Assembly: GCA_963678305.2 (NCBI GenBank)
Contig: CAXXVV010000011.1
Coordinates: 434,001-498,000 of the forward strand
Reading direction: 5' to 3'
DNA from: G963676655 sp963678305
GTDB taxonomy: Bacteria > Verrucomicrobiota > Lentisphaeria > Victivallales > Victivallaceae
Length of the DNA stretch: 64,000 nucleotides
Positions 50,943 to 60,581 of this stretch are shown piece by piece. A program made the translations under genes and the position numbers. The notes below the pieces were generated by a model. It did not search any database and was not told where the DNA came from. It worked only from the letters and a program-made list of their open reading frames with translations. Every line of letters begins with the position of its first letter. Position 1 is the first letter of the stretch.

Positions 50943-53281
50943 AAAGATTACTGTCGAGCGCGATTATCGTATTGACCGGACTTGGTCTGCAAGCGGGCAT
51001 TATGCCGGAAGTGATGCTGGATGTCAACGGTGTTAAACATGGTTTGATTCCGCTAAACAAACCGGAAGGTAAGAATCTCAAGGTGTATCATCCTGGCTGG
51101 CAGAAAGGCGATAAACGCGCCTGTTACCTGTCCGTCAAAAGCAAAGCCCTGCCGCTCGATAAGTGGACGGAATTCAGTTTAAGCTTCGTTCCCGGAAAAA
51201 GCGGTAAAGTGGATATAACCCTGATGGGTAAAATTCATCGTGTTGCCGGTAAATCCGCGCCGATATATACTCTTTATGACGATTTTAACGCTGCCGGAAT
51301 TAAGTTGATCAATTCTGATTTTGAAGAACTGGACGATCACGGCAATTTTGAAGGCTGGGGAACCCGCTGGGGTATTCAGCCATATAAAACCGATCTTGGT
51401 CAATCAGCCAAAGTGCGTTACGGTAATGCTTTGACCCAGACTGTTCAGGTTATCGCAGGGCAGAAGGTTACGCTCGGGTTCAAGGCCAGAGGTTTTGCAG
51501 CTTTTGAAGGTAAAATGCCTGAAGTTGCGTCGAAAGGTAAAAAAGGCGGCAAACAGGATATAGGGAAAAAGACCGTGAACGGTAAAGTTTTCAGCGGAAA
51601 AGAAGGCATGTGGCCGGCTTTGTGGTGTCCATCATTCAAAAAAATCGATGTCACTAAAATCAAGGTTTCACCCTGTGCTTTCAAAGACATAAGCCTGGAA
51701 TTGCAGTCGCGTCTCGATAAAGGAGAAAAAAACATTACGCTGCCTGACGGCACATTCAAAATTTCCGCTCTGACGATTCCTGCGGACGTTACCCTTAAAG
51801 GCGGGACAAATACCACACTGGTCCTCGACTCAAATCTTCCCGCTCCGGTAATTACTCTGAAAGGAGACAATATCACGCTGGATTCGCTCAGCTTCAAACT
51901 GCATAACAGCGTTCTGATCCAGGCTTTGACCGGCAAGCGCATGTCGATGATCAAAGGCGAGAAGATCAATAACATTGTGATGAATAAAATCAAATACGTC
52001 AATTCGGCCGAACAGTATAATTTGATTCGCGGCGCGGTCCAGGCCGCGAAACCGGGTAATAAGCGTATGCGGGTGAAACTCTGGCGCTGGGATCTGGTCG
52101 AACTGGCTGACTGTAAAGGCATCGAAGTTATGAACTGCATGTTTAAAAATTTCTGTTCGGGGATCAAGACCACCCAATGCACCCGGGTTTCGTTTCACAA
52201 CAATATCGGGGTTAACGGTCTGCATAATATGATGCGGTTCTATAACGGCAGTGAATACTTTAAATTCTACAATAACTGGTTCAGCCATGTCAAGCACCCG
52301 ATGGTCTGGGACGGCGGCGACTGTTCTCCGCATAACAAGAATCTCAAACCGGGCGGGCCGGAAGCCGCCAGAAAAGTTTACCGTAATATGAAACTCGGAG
52401 ATAAAGATTACGCTCAGCACATGACCGGAACTTACGAGGTCTTATGTTATGGCAATTATGGCGAATACGGCAAGACTCTGGCCTGGGGCCGGAAAGGGCG
52501 GCGGGTCATCGTCAGCGGTAATTCCGCCCGCTATATGTATGACATGGCTTTTGACGCAGAGGGTTGTGAGGAAGTTATCTTCGCCAATAACATCGCGGTT
52601 AACTGCAAAGCCGCCGGCATCGGCGCGTTCTATTACAACGACAGCACTTCGATCACTGGAAATGTCATTGTTATTGAAGACATCGGCCACGAGATTTACA
52701 AGGGCCAGTTTGTCCGGATGCATTCCGCCCACGGTGTGTCTTCCGGGAAGACCATTATCAGCGGCAACCTTTTTGTAAACCATCTCAAGGAACCGCGTTA
52801 CGTCAAACTGGATTACTGTAAAGATGTGCTTATTGCCGATAATAAGTTTGTCAACGGCGGCATCCTGACCAATCGTTACGGCGGCGGCAATGCCACAGTC
52901 ACTGGCAATACCTTTATTTCACTCCTGCCTAAACAGGAAACTTTGATCTCAGTGGCGAAGATTCTAAAGGAGTTTACTTTCCGTAACAATACCATGATCA
53001 ACCGCAATCCAAAAGCGACTCCAGGTGAACCGGCCATCAAATTTGACTTTACCGTTACTCCTAAACTGGAGAAAGAACGCCCAGGCGTCGATGCCGCCGC
53101 CGCATTCCGTCAGGTTGACGGCAACAGTATCAGGGGATGGGATGTTCCGGTTGAGTTCAGCTCCAGACCCGGCAAACAAAACACCCGGGTCATTTTCTGC
53201 AATAATTTATATGAAGGCAAACCTGCGGTTTCAGTTACCGGCAGCGGAGTCATCAATAAAAATAATACATCATTGAAGTGA
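50939..53281 (+). CDS. Secreted right-handed beta-helix protein, long form
   Basis: A 780-residue secreted protein; signal peptide to about residue 20. The first ~220 residues are an extra beta-rich domain. A right-handed parallel beta-helix follows from about residue 245 (coils such as GTFKISALTIPADVTLKGGTNT). The core has a motif-rich segment near 500-560 (YGNYGEYGKTLAWGRKGRR, MAFDAEGCEEVIFAN, CKAAGIGAFYYND). This fold houses polysaccharide lyases and hydrolases; no family can be named. It overlaps the sulfatase by ATGA and is followed by its shorter paralogue. Confidence 0.75.
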   Translation: MKRLLSSAIIVLTGLGLQAGIMPEVMLDVNGVKHGLIPLNKPEGKNLKVYHPGWQKGDKRACYLSVKSKALPLDKWTEFSLSFVPGKSGKVDITLMGKIHRVAGKSAPIYTLYDDFNAAGIKLINSDFEELDDHGNFEGWGTRWGIQPYKTDLGQSAKVRYGNALTQTVQVIAGQKVTLGFKARGFAAFEGKMPEVASKGKKGGKQDIGKKTVNGKVFSGKEGMWPALWCPSFKKIDVTKIKVSPCAFKDISLELQSRLDKGEKNITLPDGTFKISALTIPADVTLKGGTNTTLVLDSNLPAPVITLKGDNITLDSLSFKLHNSVLIQALTGKRMSMIKGEKINNIVMNKIKYVNSAEQYNLIRGAVQAAKPGNKRMRVKLWRWDLVELADCKGIEVMNCMFKNFCSGIKTTQCTRVSFHNNIGVNGLHNMMRFYNGSEYFKFYNNWFSHVKHPMVWDGGDCSPHNKNLKPGGPEAARKVYRNMKLGDKDYAQHMTGTYEVLCYGNYGEYGKTLAWGRKGRRVIVSGNSARYMYDMAFDAEGCEEVIFANNIAVNCKAAGIGAFYYNDSTSITGNVIVIEDIGHEIYKGQFVRMHSAHGVSSGKTIISGNLFVNHLKEPRYVKLDYCKDVLIADNKFVNGGILTNRYGGGNATVTGNTFISLLPKQETLISVAKILKEFTFRNNTMINRNPKATPGEPAIKFDFTVTPKLEKERPGVDAAAAFRQVDGNSIRGWDVPVEFSSRPGKQNTRVIFCNNLYEGKPAVSVTGSGVINKNNTSLK

Positions 53282-53294
53282 AAAGGAGCCGCCA

Positions 53295-54920
53295 ATGAAG
53301 ACATTTCTTATTCAAATATTATTAATTCTGACCGGTTGCTATGCCTTATGCGATAATTTTGAAGCGAAACTTCAAGCCCGTCTCAATGCCGGAGAGAAGA
53401 ATATCTCTATCCCCGCCGGCAAATACCGGATCAGCAGCTTGATTGTTCCCTCGGATGTATCGATTACCGGTTCTAACAACACGGTCTTCGAACTTGATTA
53501 TGTTGGGAAACCATCACAGATAATTACGCTCAAGGGCAATAATATTACCTTGAAAAAACTGAAAATAACGGTTGCTCCGTCAGTAATAAGACCCTTGCAG
53601 TCCGGGGGCTTGACCCGGCTTGTGAACGCGGACAAGTGCCATAATCTCAACCTGTCGGAAATATCCTTTGAAATTCCGGACAAACTCTACGAACAGTTGC
53701 TTGACGGCAAAAATAAACGCTATGTCAGGCGTTGGGACGTTTTCAAGGTCGAATATTCCTCGGATGTGACAATGAGCAAATGCCGGATGAAAAACTTTTC
53801 ACAGATGCTTAACACCGAATTCTGCACCAGGGTTACAGTTCATGACTGCGTCGGACGCAACGGTATATATGTAACCAAATTCTCGTTCGGCAGCGAGTAC
53901 CTCAAGTATTACAATAACTGGAGCAGCAACGTTCTGCATCAGATGTTCTGGGAAGGCGGCGACTGTGGAACCGCTAAGCACTTGAAACCGCGTAAACCGC
54001 GTACCGTAATCCGGGGAATCCGCCCTGGCGACGAAGGCTATTCAAAATTGTTGACCGGCACTTACGAAGTAATGTGCTACGCCAACTATGCCGAATACGG
54101 CAAGACTTTATGTTGGGGACGCAAAGGTCGTCGGGTGATTATCCGCGGAAACTCGGCCCGGTTTATGACCGACATGGCTTATGACGCTGAAGGCTGCGAG
54201 GAAGTGGTATTTGCCAATAACCTGGCTTTCAACTGCAAAGCCGCCGGGATCGGCTGTTTTTACTACACTGATGCGGCGGTGATCACTGGCAATGTTGTAG
54301 TTATCGATGACGTTGATAAGGATATTTACAAAGGCCATTTTGTCCGCATGCACCATCGCAAGGACGTTGAGTCTGGTAAAACTATCATTACCGGCAATCT
54401 GTTCGTCAATCGTCTGTCGAAACCGCGTTTTGTCAAAGTCGATAAATGCCGCGACCTGTTGATCAGCGGTAATAAGTTTGTTAATGGCGGCATTTGGACC
54501 AACCGTTACGGTGGCGGTAATATGACTTTTACCGGCAACACCTTTATCTCAACCATGCCGGAACAGGAAACTCTGGTTATGGTTGCGAAGATCGTTAAAG
54601 AGTTGACCATGCGCAACAACACCTTCATCAACCGCAATCCCAAAGCCAAAGCTTCCGCCCCGGCTATTGATTTGGAGTTCACCGTTACAGGGAAACTCGC
54701 CAAAGAGCGTCCTGACGCAGTTTCAGTTCCGGTCTATCGTCAGCTTGACGGCAACAGCATTCGCGGGTGGAAGACTCCTGTCGCGCTGACTGTCCCTGAC
54801 GGCAAATGTGCCGCTCGAGTCGTTTTTATCAACAATTTGTATGAAGGGGAGCCGCACTTTTCATCTTCAATTCAGAATATAATGCAGAAAAATAACATCA
54901 GACTGGATGGGCAAAAATAA
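53295..54920 (+). CDS. Secreted right-handed beta-helix protein, short form
   Basis: A 541-residue protein with signal peptide (residues 1-20). It aligns along nearly the whole beta-helix of the preceding gene (GEKNISIPAGKYRISSLIVPSDV, TGTYEVMCYANYAEYGKTLCWG, MAYDAEGCEEVVFANN, GGGNMTFTGNTFIST) but lacks the ~220-residue N-terminal domain. Tandem duplication with later change is the likely origin. AAGGAG before the ATG. Confidence 0.78.
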   Translation: MKTFLIQILLILTGCYALCDNFEAKLQARLNAGEKNISIPAGKYRISSLIVPSDVSITGSNNTVFELDYVGKPSQIITLKGNNITLKKLKITVAPSVIRPLQSGGLTRLVNADKCHNLNLSEISFEIPDKLYEQLLDGKNKRYVRRWDVFKVEYSSDVTMSKCRMKNFSQMLNTEFCTRVTVHDCVGRNGIYVTKFSFGSEYLKYYNNWSSNVLHQMFWEGGDCGTAKHLKPRKPRTVIRGIRPGDEGYSKLLTGTYEVMCYANYAEYGKTLCWGRKGRRVIIRGNSARFMTDMAYDAEGCEEVVFANNLAFNCKAAGIGCFYYTDAAVITGNVVVIDDVDKDIYKGHFVRMHHRKDVESGKTIITGNLFVNRLSKPRFVKVDKCRDLLISGNKFVNGGIWTNRYGGGNMTFTGNTFISTMPEQETLVMVAKIVKELTMRNNTFINRNPKAKASAPAIDLEFTVTGKLAKERPDAVSVPVYRQLDGNSIRGWKTPVALTVPDGKCAARVVFINNLYEGEPHFSSSIQNIMQKNNIRLDGQK

Positions 54921-56340
54921 TATGAATGGTTTTAAATTCGGTATTGTTATAACTCTTTTTAGCATTGTATCCTTAAAAGCGGCAGCTGGTCTTGAACTGC
55001 CAAATTACTACAGTGACCGGATGGTTTTGCAACGTAATCATGCGATCCCGATCCGTGGCCGGGCTGTTCCGGGGCAAACGGTTGAGATTACATTTAATAA
55101 ACTTTCCAGACAAACCAAAGTCGCCGAAGATGGAACCTGGCAAATAGACTTTCCGTCTCTGCCTGCCGGTGGCCCGTACAATATGGTCATTAAAAGCGGA
55201 AAAGATAAAAAGCTAATCCGGGATATTATGATCGGAGAGGTCTGGCTTTGCTCCGGGCAGTCAAATATGGTCTTTCCGGTCCGTCGGACCATTAACCTGA
55301 AAGAAGCTCAAGCGGATTGTGACTATTCTGATCTGCGGGTCTTCAATGTTTGGAAAAACTGGCAGCTCGAACCGGTTCATGAATTGAAGAAAGGGTTATG
55401 GCTTCCAAGCAATCCGAAGCGGGTCGGTAATTTTTCTGCTGTTGCCTGGTTCTTTGGTCGTGAATTGCGCAAGAAACTTGGTGTCCCGATCGGTTTAATT
55501 ACTTCCGCCTGGAGCGGCAGTCAAATTGATACCTGGATGTCGATGCAGACCCTCAAATCAAATCCCGTGTTTGCCGCGATAGTGAAAAAAGCTGAAAAAA
55601 ACATCAGGAATAACATGAAGGGTATCAAGAAACCGTATTTTCAACCGACAGTTCTCTTTAACGGCATGATCAATCCGCTGCCGCCATACCCGATTCGCGG
55701 CGTTATCTGGTATCAGGGCGAAGCTAATCGCGGTGACGGAATGTTATATGCCGATAAAATGGCTGCTATGTTAAAAAATTGGCGGCAACTCTGGAACAAT
55801 CCTGATCTGCCGTTTTATTTCGTTCAGATCGCGCCATTTAAATATACCTGGGGAAAACCTGAAACCCTCCCGGAAATCTGGGCGGCACAGAATGAGTTTG
55901 TCAAGCGTGTACCATACACGGGCATGGCGGTGATCAACGATTTGGGTAACTTGAAGGATATTCATCCCAAAAACAAAGCCCCGGTCGGGAGACGCCTGGC
56001 AGCTTTAGCTCTAAACAAGACATATGGCATGAAAGGCATCGTTTGCGATTTTCCGACTTTTGCTGATATGCAAGCAAAAAAGAGTCAACTTATTGTTAAA
56101 TTTGATCATGCTTTGGGCTTGAAAACCAGAGACGGCAAAGCTCCGGACTGGTTTGAAATATGTGGTTCTGACAAAAAATATTACCCGGCGACAGCGAAAA
56201 TATCCAGGAATAAGATTATCCTGACTTCTTCAAAAGTTGCGAAGCCGGTTGGTGTTAGATTTGCCTGGTACATGACTGCGACTCCCAACTTGATCAACGC
56301 CGCAGGTCTTCCTGCCGGACCGTTCCGTGTTGAATTGTGA
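54907..56340 (+). CDS. Sialate O-acetylesterase-like SGNH hydrolase
   Basis: A 477-residue SGNH-fold esterase that removes O-acetyl groups from sugars; sialate O-acetylesterase is the named family, but related enzymes act on other acetylated sugars. Motifs: GEVWLCSGQSNMVFPVRR (catalytic Ser), GVIWYQGEANRGD, and DIHPKNKAPVGRRLAALALN (catalytic Asp/His). Signal peptide likely (GIVITLFSIVSLKAAAG). The ATG at 54907 overlaps the previous stop; the ATG at 54922 (MNGFKF) is an alternative. Last gene of module B. Confidence 0.88.
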   Translation: MGKNNMNGFKFGIVITLFSIVSLKAAAGLELPNYYSDRMVLQRNHAIPIRGRAVPGQTVEITFNKLSRQTKVAEDGTWQIDFPSLPAGGPYNMVIKSGKDKKLIRDIMIGEVWLCSGQSNMVFPVRRTINLKEAQADCDYSDLRVFNVWKNWQLEPVHELKKGLWLPSNPKRVGNFSAVAWFFGRELRKKLGVPIGLITSAWSGSQIDTWMSMQTLKSNPVFAAIVKKAEKNIRNNMKGIKKPYFQPTVLFNGMINPLPPYPIRGVIWYQGEANRGDGMLYADKMAAMLKNWRQLWNNPDLPFYFVQIAPFKYTWGKPETLPEIWAAQNEFVKRVPYTGMAVINDLGNLKDIHPKNKAPVGRRLAALALNKTYGMKGIVCDFPTFADMQAKKSQLIVKFDHALGLKTRDGKAPDWFEICGSDKKYYPATAKISRNKIILTSSKVAKPVGVRFAWYMTATPNLINAAGLPAGPFRVEL

Positions 56341-56397
56341 AACAGTGATTTAATTAGTTATAAGTTGTTTTAATGTAATTTTTTAACCTTTTTATAT

Positions 56398-56414
56398 AAT
56401 CAAACCGTCTGACA
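56398..56414. repeat. 17-bp palindrome, copy 5
   Basis: AATCAAACCGTCTGACA, two bases before the -35 box of RAYT gene 2. Confidence 0.5.
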
Positions 56415-56416
56415 AT

Positions 56417-56445
56417 TTGACAAACCAACTTTCAGCGTATATATT
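56417..56445 (+). promoter_or_regulatory. Consensus-like sigma70 promoter of RAYT gene 2
   Basis: TTGACA at 56417-56422, 17-base spacer, TATATT at 56440-56445, starting 2 bases after palindrome copy 5. Confidence 0.7.
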
Positions 56446-56474
56446 ATCTCAAAACCAACCAAAAGGAGGACGAA

Positions 56475-57443
56475 ATGGAAGCGCGAATGAAGGTCAAAGG
56501 CGCAGGCTGCTACTACCATCTCTACAATCGAATCGGCTGCGTCAAAGGCGAACACCCGTTCTCCGACGCCGACAAGGAATACGGCTTCAAACTGCTTCGA
56601 TACCTCTGCGATTACTTTTTGATCGAGGTCATCTCCGCCGCCTGGATGGGCAACCATTTTCACCTCGTAGTCTACGCTCCAGGACCGGATGAACTACCAC
56701 CGCTCGAGGTCATCGTCAAACGCCACAACGGCTACTACAAAGCAATGAAAAAGATCTTCAAATTCGGCCCGCGAATCCCGGTCATCAGTCTCGAAAATAA
56801 AACGCAATGCCAGGAAATCGCCCTCAAAATGATCGACATCAGCCGCTTTATGTCGGCCTGCCAACGCCAATTCACCTGCGTCTACAACGAGACCCGCAAC
56901 CGCACCGGACAACTCTGGGGCGGCCGTTTCAAAAGCGTGATTCTTGAGCGCGTAAACGCCCTGGCCGCCTGCGTGACCTACGTCGAACTCAACCCGGTCC
57001 GGGCCGGCCTGAAAAACTCCCCGGCGGATTACAATTTCACCACCTGGGGCCGCTATTGCAGAAGCGGCAAACACATGTTTTACGAGAATTTTGTCAAACA
57101 TCTGAAGCCGAACATCACCACCGGCGATACCTCGCAATGGACTGATGACGAGGTATTTGCGTTCTTCCGTGGCGAACTGGCCCGCATCATCACGGCGGAA
57201 ACCGGCGCCTCGAGCGAAAATATCTACGCCGCGCGCGACAAAGCCCGCCAAAAAGAATCGATGCACGTACGCTTCCTGCGTCGTACCCGACACTTTACCG
57301 AAGGGGCGATTTTAGGTTCAAAACAATTCATCCGCCGAACCGGAAGCCAGTTTGATAACCCCGAAAGAATCCATAAAAAACACCTCTCCCATGGCACCAG
57401 CCCCTCCGGAATACTATATTGCTTCCGGAAATTACAGGACTGA
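56475..57443 (+). CDS. REP-associated tyrosine transposase (RAYT), copy 2
   Basis: A 322-residue paralogue of the gene at 23740. The HUH motif GNHFHLVVY, the GQLWGGRFKSVILE block and YVELNPVRAGL are kept. AGGAGG 6 bases before the ATG. C-ending codon use differs from the flanking genes, as in copy 1. The C-terminal block around YCFRKL is also shared. Inserted between module B and module C. Confidence 0.93.
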   Translation: MEARMKVKGAGCYYHLYNRIGCVKGEHPFSDADKEYGFKLLRYLCDYFLIEVISAAWMGNHFHLVVYAPGPDELPPLEVIVKRHNGYYKAMKKIFKFGPRIPVISLENKTQCQEIALKMIDISRFMSACQRQFTCVYNETRNRTGQLWGGRFKSVILERVNALAACVTYVELNPVRAGLKNSPADYNFTTWGRYCRSGKHMFYENFVKHLKPNITTGDTSQWTDDEVFAFFRGELARIITAETGASSENIYAARDKARQKESMHVRFLRRTRHFTEGAILGSKQFIRRTGSQFDNPERIHKKHLSHGTSPSGILYCFRKLQD

Positions 57444-57479
57444 ACTTTCTATATGGTTATGAAGTGAGAATATTGATAT

Positions 57480-58673
57480 TTATGCAAAGATTGGACAAAA
57501 TATCTCCACCGGGATTGTTAAAGCTTGACGCAGGACCAGGGACTGAATTGCGTATTTTGCCAGAAGAGTTGCACGGTAGCCGTCCATTTCATCACATGGG
57601 GACGGTTTGTCATTGACGATTGCATCAACGAAAGCGTTCAACATATGCTTGTGACCTTTGTCGACTCGAAACGGATGCAAGTTTTCGTAAGTTTTGTAGT
57701 TAGTTTTGCTTCTCTCCGCGAGTAACTGGTATTTTTTCATATATGCGGAAAAACCTTCTTCGGGAATATCATTCTTCATGCTATCAAACTGCATAGGGAA
57801 AGTTTCATTTGCAGTATCAGGGATGCCGTAATACTCATTTTCAACAAAAAAAAGACTACGAAATAAAGCCGCTTTGGCTGTAATCTGATAGGTTTCCTTG
57901 GGATAATCGAAGGTTCCGGACGTATGGAATATGATTGTAGCGGTATTGCCATCGGAAAATTTCAGGTTGATTCCGTGACTTAGGCGACTTGAGCCCCATG
58001 CAAGAATTTCGATTGGTAATTGTGGCGCGAAAAAGTGGCAGGCCAGGTCAAGCCAGTGAACCGACTCGCCGATGATTGTGCCGCCTCCGCGTAGAGGATC
58101 GAGGTGACCGAGTGCATAAGATGAACTTTCATCCTGAACAACTATTGTAAAGTGAGTCTGATCCTCTTCCGGTAGATTTTCTCTAGTCGATTCATGGTAG
58201 CGCCATTTCTGATGTTGAGGATTATCCCACTGTTCAAGAAAACGTTTTTTCAATGCCTGAAGTGCTGGAGCGTAGCGGCGATTGTAGTCCACACACAATT
58301 TGATTCCGCTGTTTTTTACCGCTTTGATTATTTGTAAGGCTTCATCATTTTCCATTGCCAGAGGTTTTTCACAGAAAACATGTTTATCTGCTGCTGCCGC
58401 TGCTTTGATTATGGGAAGATGAACCTCATGGGAAGTTGCTATTTTAATGAAATCCACTGCAGGATCATTCATAATGTCTTTAAAGTCTGCAGTTGCATTA
58501 GGGATTCCGAACTTTTCGGCTTTTTCTTTTGCCGCATCATAATTTAGGTCGCAACACCATTTCAAGTCTATCCCGGGGTGTGCGGTCATATTCGGGAAGT
58601 CCTGGGCCGCGGAGAATTTGCCGCATCCGATTTGAGCAGCAACTAATGGTCTATATTTTTTTGATGGCATCAT
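57480..58673 (-). CDS. Gfo/Idh/MocA-family oxidoreductase
   Basis: A 397-residue NAD(P)-dependent sugar oxidoreductase. N-terminal Rossmann fold (LVAAQIGCGKFSAAQDFP) with the conserved EKPLA block (HVFCEKPLAMEN) and the sugar-binding C-terminal domain; GGTIIGESVHWLDLACHFF is the catalytic His-Asp region. Converts the hydroxyl or ring carbon of a sugar or inositol. It follows the carbon-nitrogen hydrolase by 36 bases in the same direction. Confidence 0.9.
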   Translation of the reverse strand: MMPSKKYRPLVAAQIGCGKFSAAQDFPNMTAHPGIDLKWCCDLNYDAAKEKAEKFGIPNATADFKDIMNDPAVDFIKIATSHEVHLPIIKAAAAADKHVFCEKPLAMENDEALQIIKAVKNSGIKLCVDYNRRYAPALQALKKRFLEQWDNPQHQKWRYHESTRENLPEEDQTHFTIVVQDESSSYALGHLDPLRGGGTIIGESVHWLDLACHFFAPQLPIEILAWGSSRLSHGINLKFSDGNTATIIFHTSGTFDYPKETYQITAKAALFRSLFFVENEYYGIPDTANETFPMQFDSMKNDIPEEGFSAYMKKYQLLAERSKTNYKTYENLHPFRVDKGHKHMLNAFVDAIVNDKPSPCDEMDGYRATLLAKYAIQSLVLRQALTIPVEIFCPIFA

Positions 58674-58709
58674 TTACCTTTCGTAATAACGACAGCAGAT
58701 GGTGAAAAT

Positions 58710-59621
58710 TCAGTTATTGCGATCTTCAAGATTGCGTTCGAAAGTCCTCTGGAAATAGTCGCGGGCTGGTGTCAACTCATACTCTTTTACAATGTCTTTT
58801 GCTGAGCGTTCAGAACTTTGACTGTAGAGGATTGCCCGCCCAATGGCAGGGGGTATGTCTATTTTGACTTCATCCCCGTAGTGTTTTTTGATAGCTTCGA
58901 ATTTGACTTTGTGGTAATCCAGGTGCAGGACACAATAATCGAGGTTTATCGTCGCGGTTGCGCATGGTGTAAAATAACTGGCGGTATGAACGATTTGTCC
59001 GAGCGGATCAATGATTCTGCTCTCATTTGTATGGATGCAGGAGATAAAGAAGCTTTCTAGCTGAAACGCCCAGTTTGATTGTAGTATTCCGCCGTCGAAC
59101 ATCGTGGAAAAGAGCATGATCTCAGGGGCCAGCGGGCGGTAGTCATCAAGTATTTGAGTAATGTTCAGGTCAAAACAGATCGCGGCGCCACAGCGGCCGC
59201 AGGCCAGATCAAAACACTTTGCGCCATCGCCTGAATTGATGCCGGAATCGAGCTCTCTGAGTAATACACAGCTTTTGGCGTAATATCCGGCAACTTCACC
59301 GTTATTGTCAAACATGGCAAGTGCATTATATATGCGTCCGTTTACATCAAGTTTGACTGCTCCGGCGATACAGCACTGTGCCTGTTTTGCAAAGCTGCTG
59401 TAAATAGAGAGCAGTTCTCCGGGCGTTTCAAGCGATTCAGGTTCACCTTGTGCAACCCAGGAAGTTGCCTCACTGGTGACGACCAGGTCATAATTGTCGT
59501 TCTGGAGTAAATTAAGGGATTCTTTGAGGTTTTTTATGACCCGGTTCCTTGCGGCCGGACTGTGTTCTTCGGCAAATCCGGTCTGAGGGTCTATACTGGC
59601 TACTTTAACGAATCTGGACAT
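58710..59621 (-). CDS. Carbon-nitrogen (nitrilase-superfamily) hydrolase
   Basis: A 303-residue hydrolase from the ATG at 59621; the frame continues upstream, but the upstream part looks unrelated to the family. The Glu-Lys-Cys triad is visible as TSEATSW (Glu), YYAKSCVLL (Lys) and CGAAICFDLNI (Cys). It cleaves a C-N bond of an amide or carbamoyl group, perhaps from an amino or amidated sugar. Cotranscribed with the Gfo/Idh gene. Cytoplasmic. Confidence 0.82.
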   Translation of the reverse strand: MSRFVKVASIDPQTGFAEEHSPAARNRVIKNLKESLNLLQNDNYDLVVTSEATSWVAQGEPESLETPGELLSIYSSFAKQAQCCIAGAVKLDVNGRIYNALAMFDNNGEVAGYYAKSCVLLRELDSGINSGDGAKCFDLACGRCGAAICFDLNITQILDDYRPLAPEIMLFSTMFDGGILQSNWAFQLESFFISCIHTNESRIIDPLGQIVHTASYFTPCATATINLDYCVLHLDYHKVKFEAIKKHYGDEVKIDIPPAIGRAILYSQSSERSAKDIVKEYELTPARDYFQRTFERNLEDRNN

Positions 59622-59768
59622 TGATGTTACTCTTTGATTATTGAAAGGTTGTTCAGTTGATGCTGGTGTAGCGTTGAAAGAGCGGTTGCGCTCAATCAAG
59701 GCGTAAGCTGCCTGCAAGCTGTTACCGGGGGGGGCAGCTTTAAGGAAAGTCAGCTTTGGAAGGCGGGA

Positions 59769-60488
59769 TTAAGGGGTGTTATGCCCCCATAAGGTTCTGC
59801 TGTAATAGGCGTCAAGCGCTTTCAGATTGGAGGCATGGCCGTCAAAAAACGAGGTATTGCAGCGTTCTTCGTGGCGCGTGGAAATGAACGAGTTCTCAAG
59901 GCTGTATCCGCTGTAGCATCGACGGCAGTATACCGGTTTGGCTCCCCATAATGAGGATGAAGTGATATCCGGCCAGGTTGCTCGTTCCATGATGGATATT
60001 TGGTGCGACGGGTTTTTCAGTTGGGTGATTTTGGCCAGTTTAGGCAGATTGGCTCCATAAGCCTCTGCGTTGCCGCGATGAGTTGGAAAGCCTGAATATA
60101 CCACGTCAAAACCCGGTGTGCCGTCAACCCAGCCGCGGAAACCTTTTTCCTTGAGCCGCTGTTGCGATGGACAGAAGAAGACGTTCACAAAATTCGGAGC
60201 CCCGTTCATGCCGGTAACAGTCCAGTCTATTCCCCCGACATAAGGATTGATCAAGCGCTGCCAGGTAACGTAAGAGCCGGATATGAGTTTCAATGGAACG
60301 CAGTAGTCTTCATTGTCATTGCTGTACTGGAGCGCTCCGGTTGCCAGCTGTTTCAGGCTGCTGGTACAAGATATTGCCTTGCCTTTTTCCCGGGCTTTGC
60401 TTAATGCCGGCAGCAGCATGCTGGCTAAAATCGCGATGATCGCTATCACAACCAGCAATTCTATCAAAGTAAATATTCTTCTCATCAT
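59769..60488 (-). CDS. Type II/IV pseudopilin-like protein (module C)
   Basis: A 239-residue pseudopilin; the motif FTLIELLVVIAIIAILASML begins at residue 6 and is preceded by Ile. CTSSLKQLATGALQYSNDNEDY and a C-terminal RCNTSFFDGHASN block complete the family pattern. AAAAGGAG upstream of the first ATG (60488); Met 2 is a possible alternative. It has a consensus promoter (60582-60610) and is followed after 147 bases by the carbon-nitrogen hydrolase, divergent from an AraR-like regulator. Confidence 0.87.
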   Translation of the reverse strand: MMRRIFTLIELLVVIAIIAILASMLLPALSKAREKGKAISCTSSLKQLATGALQYSNDNEDYCVPLKLISGSYVTWQRLINPYVGGIDWTVTGMNGAPNFVNVFFCPSQQRLKEKGFRGWVDGTPGFDVVYSGFPTHRGNAEAYGANLPKLAKITQLKNPSHQISIMERATWPDITSSSLWGAKPVYCRRCYSGYSLENSFISTRHEERCNTSFFDGHASNLKALDAYYSRTLWGHNTP

Positions 60489-60581
60489 TTTTCTCCTTTT
60501 GATGATTTAGACTGCTTCATTCTTGAATTTCGTCAATCAACTTTAATCAATATATTTCAGTTATATTCATCGCTTGCATTT

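Noticed and set aside
51445..52182. 245-codon antisense frame inside the first beta-helix gene
   Set aside because: Overlaps a gene with clear paralogue; composition is typical of a reversed frame.
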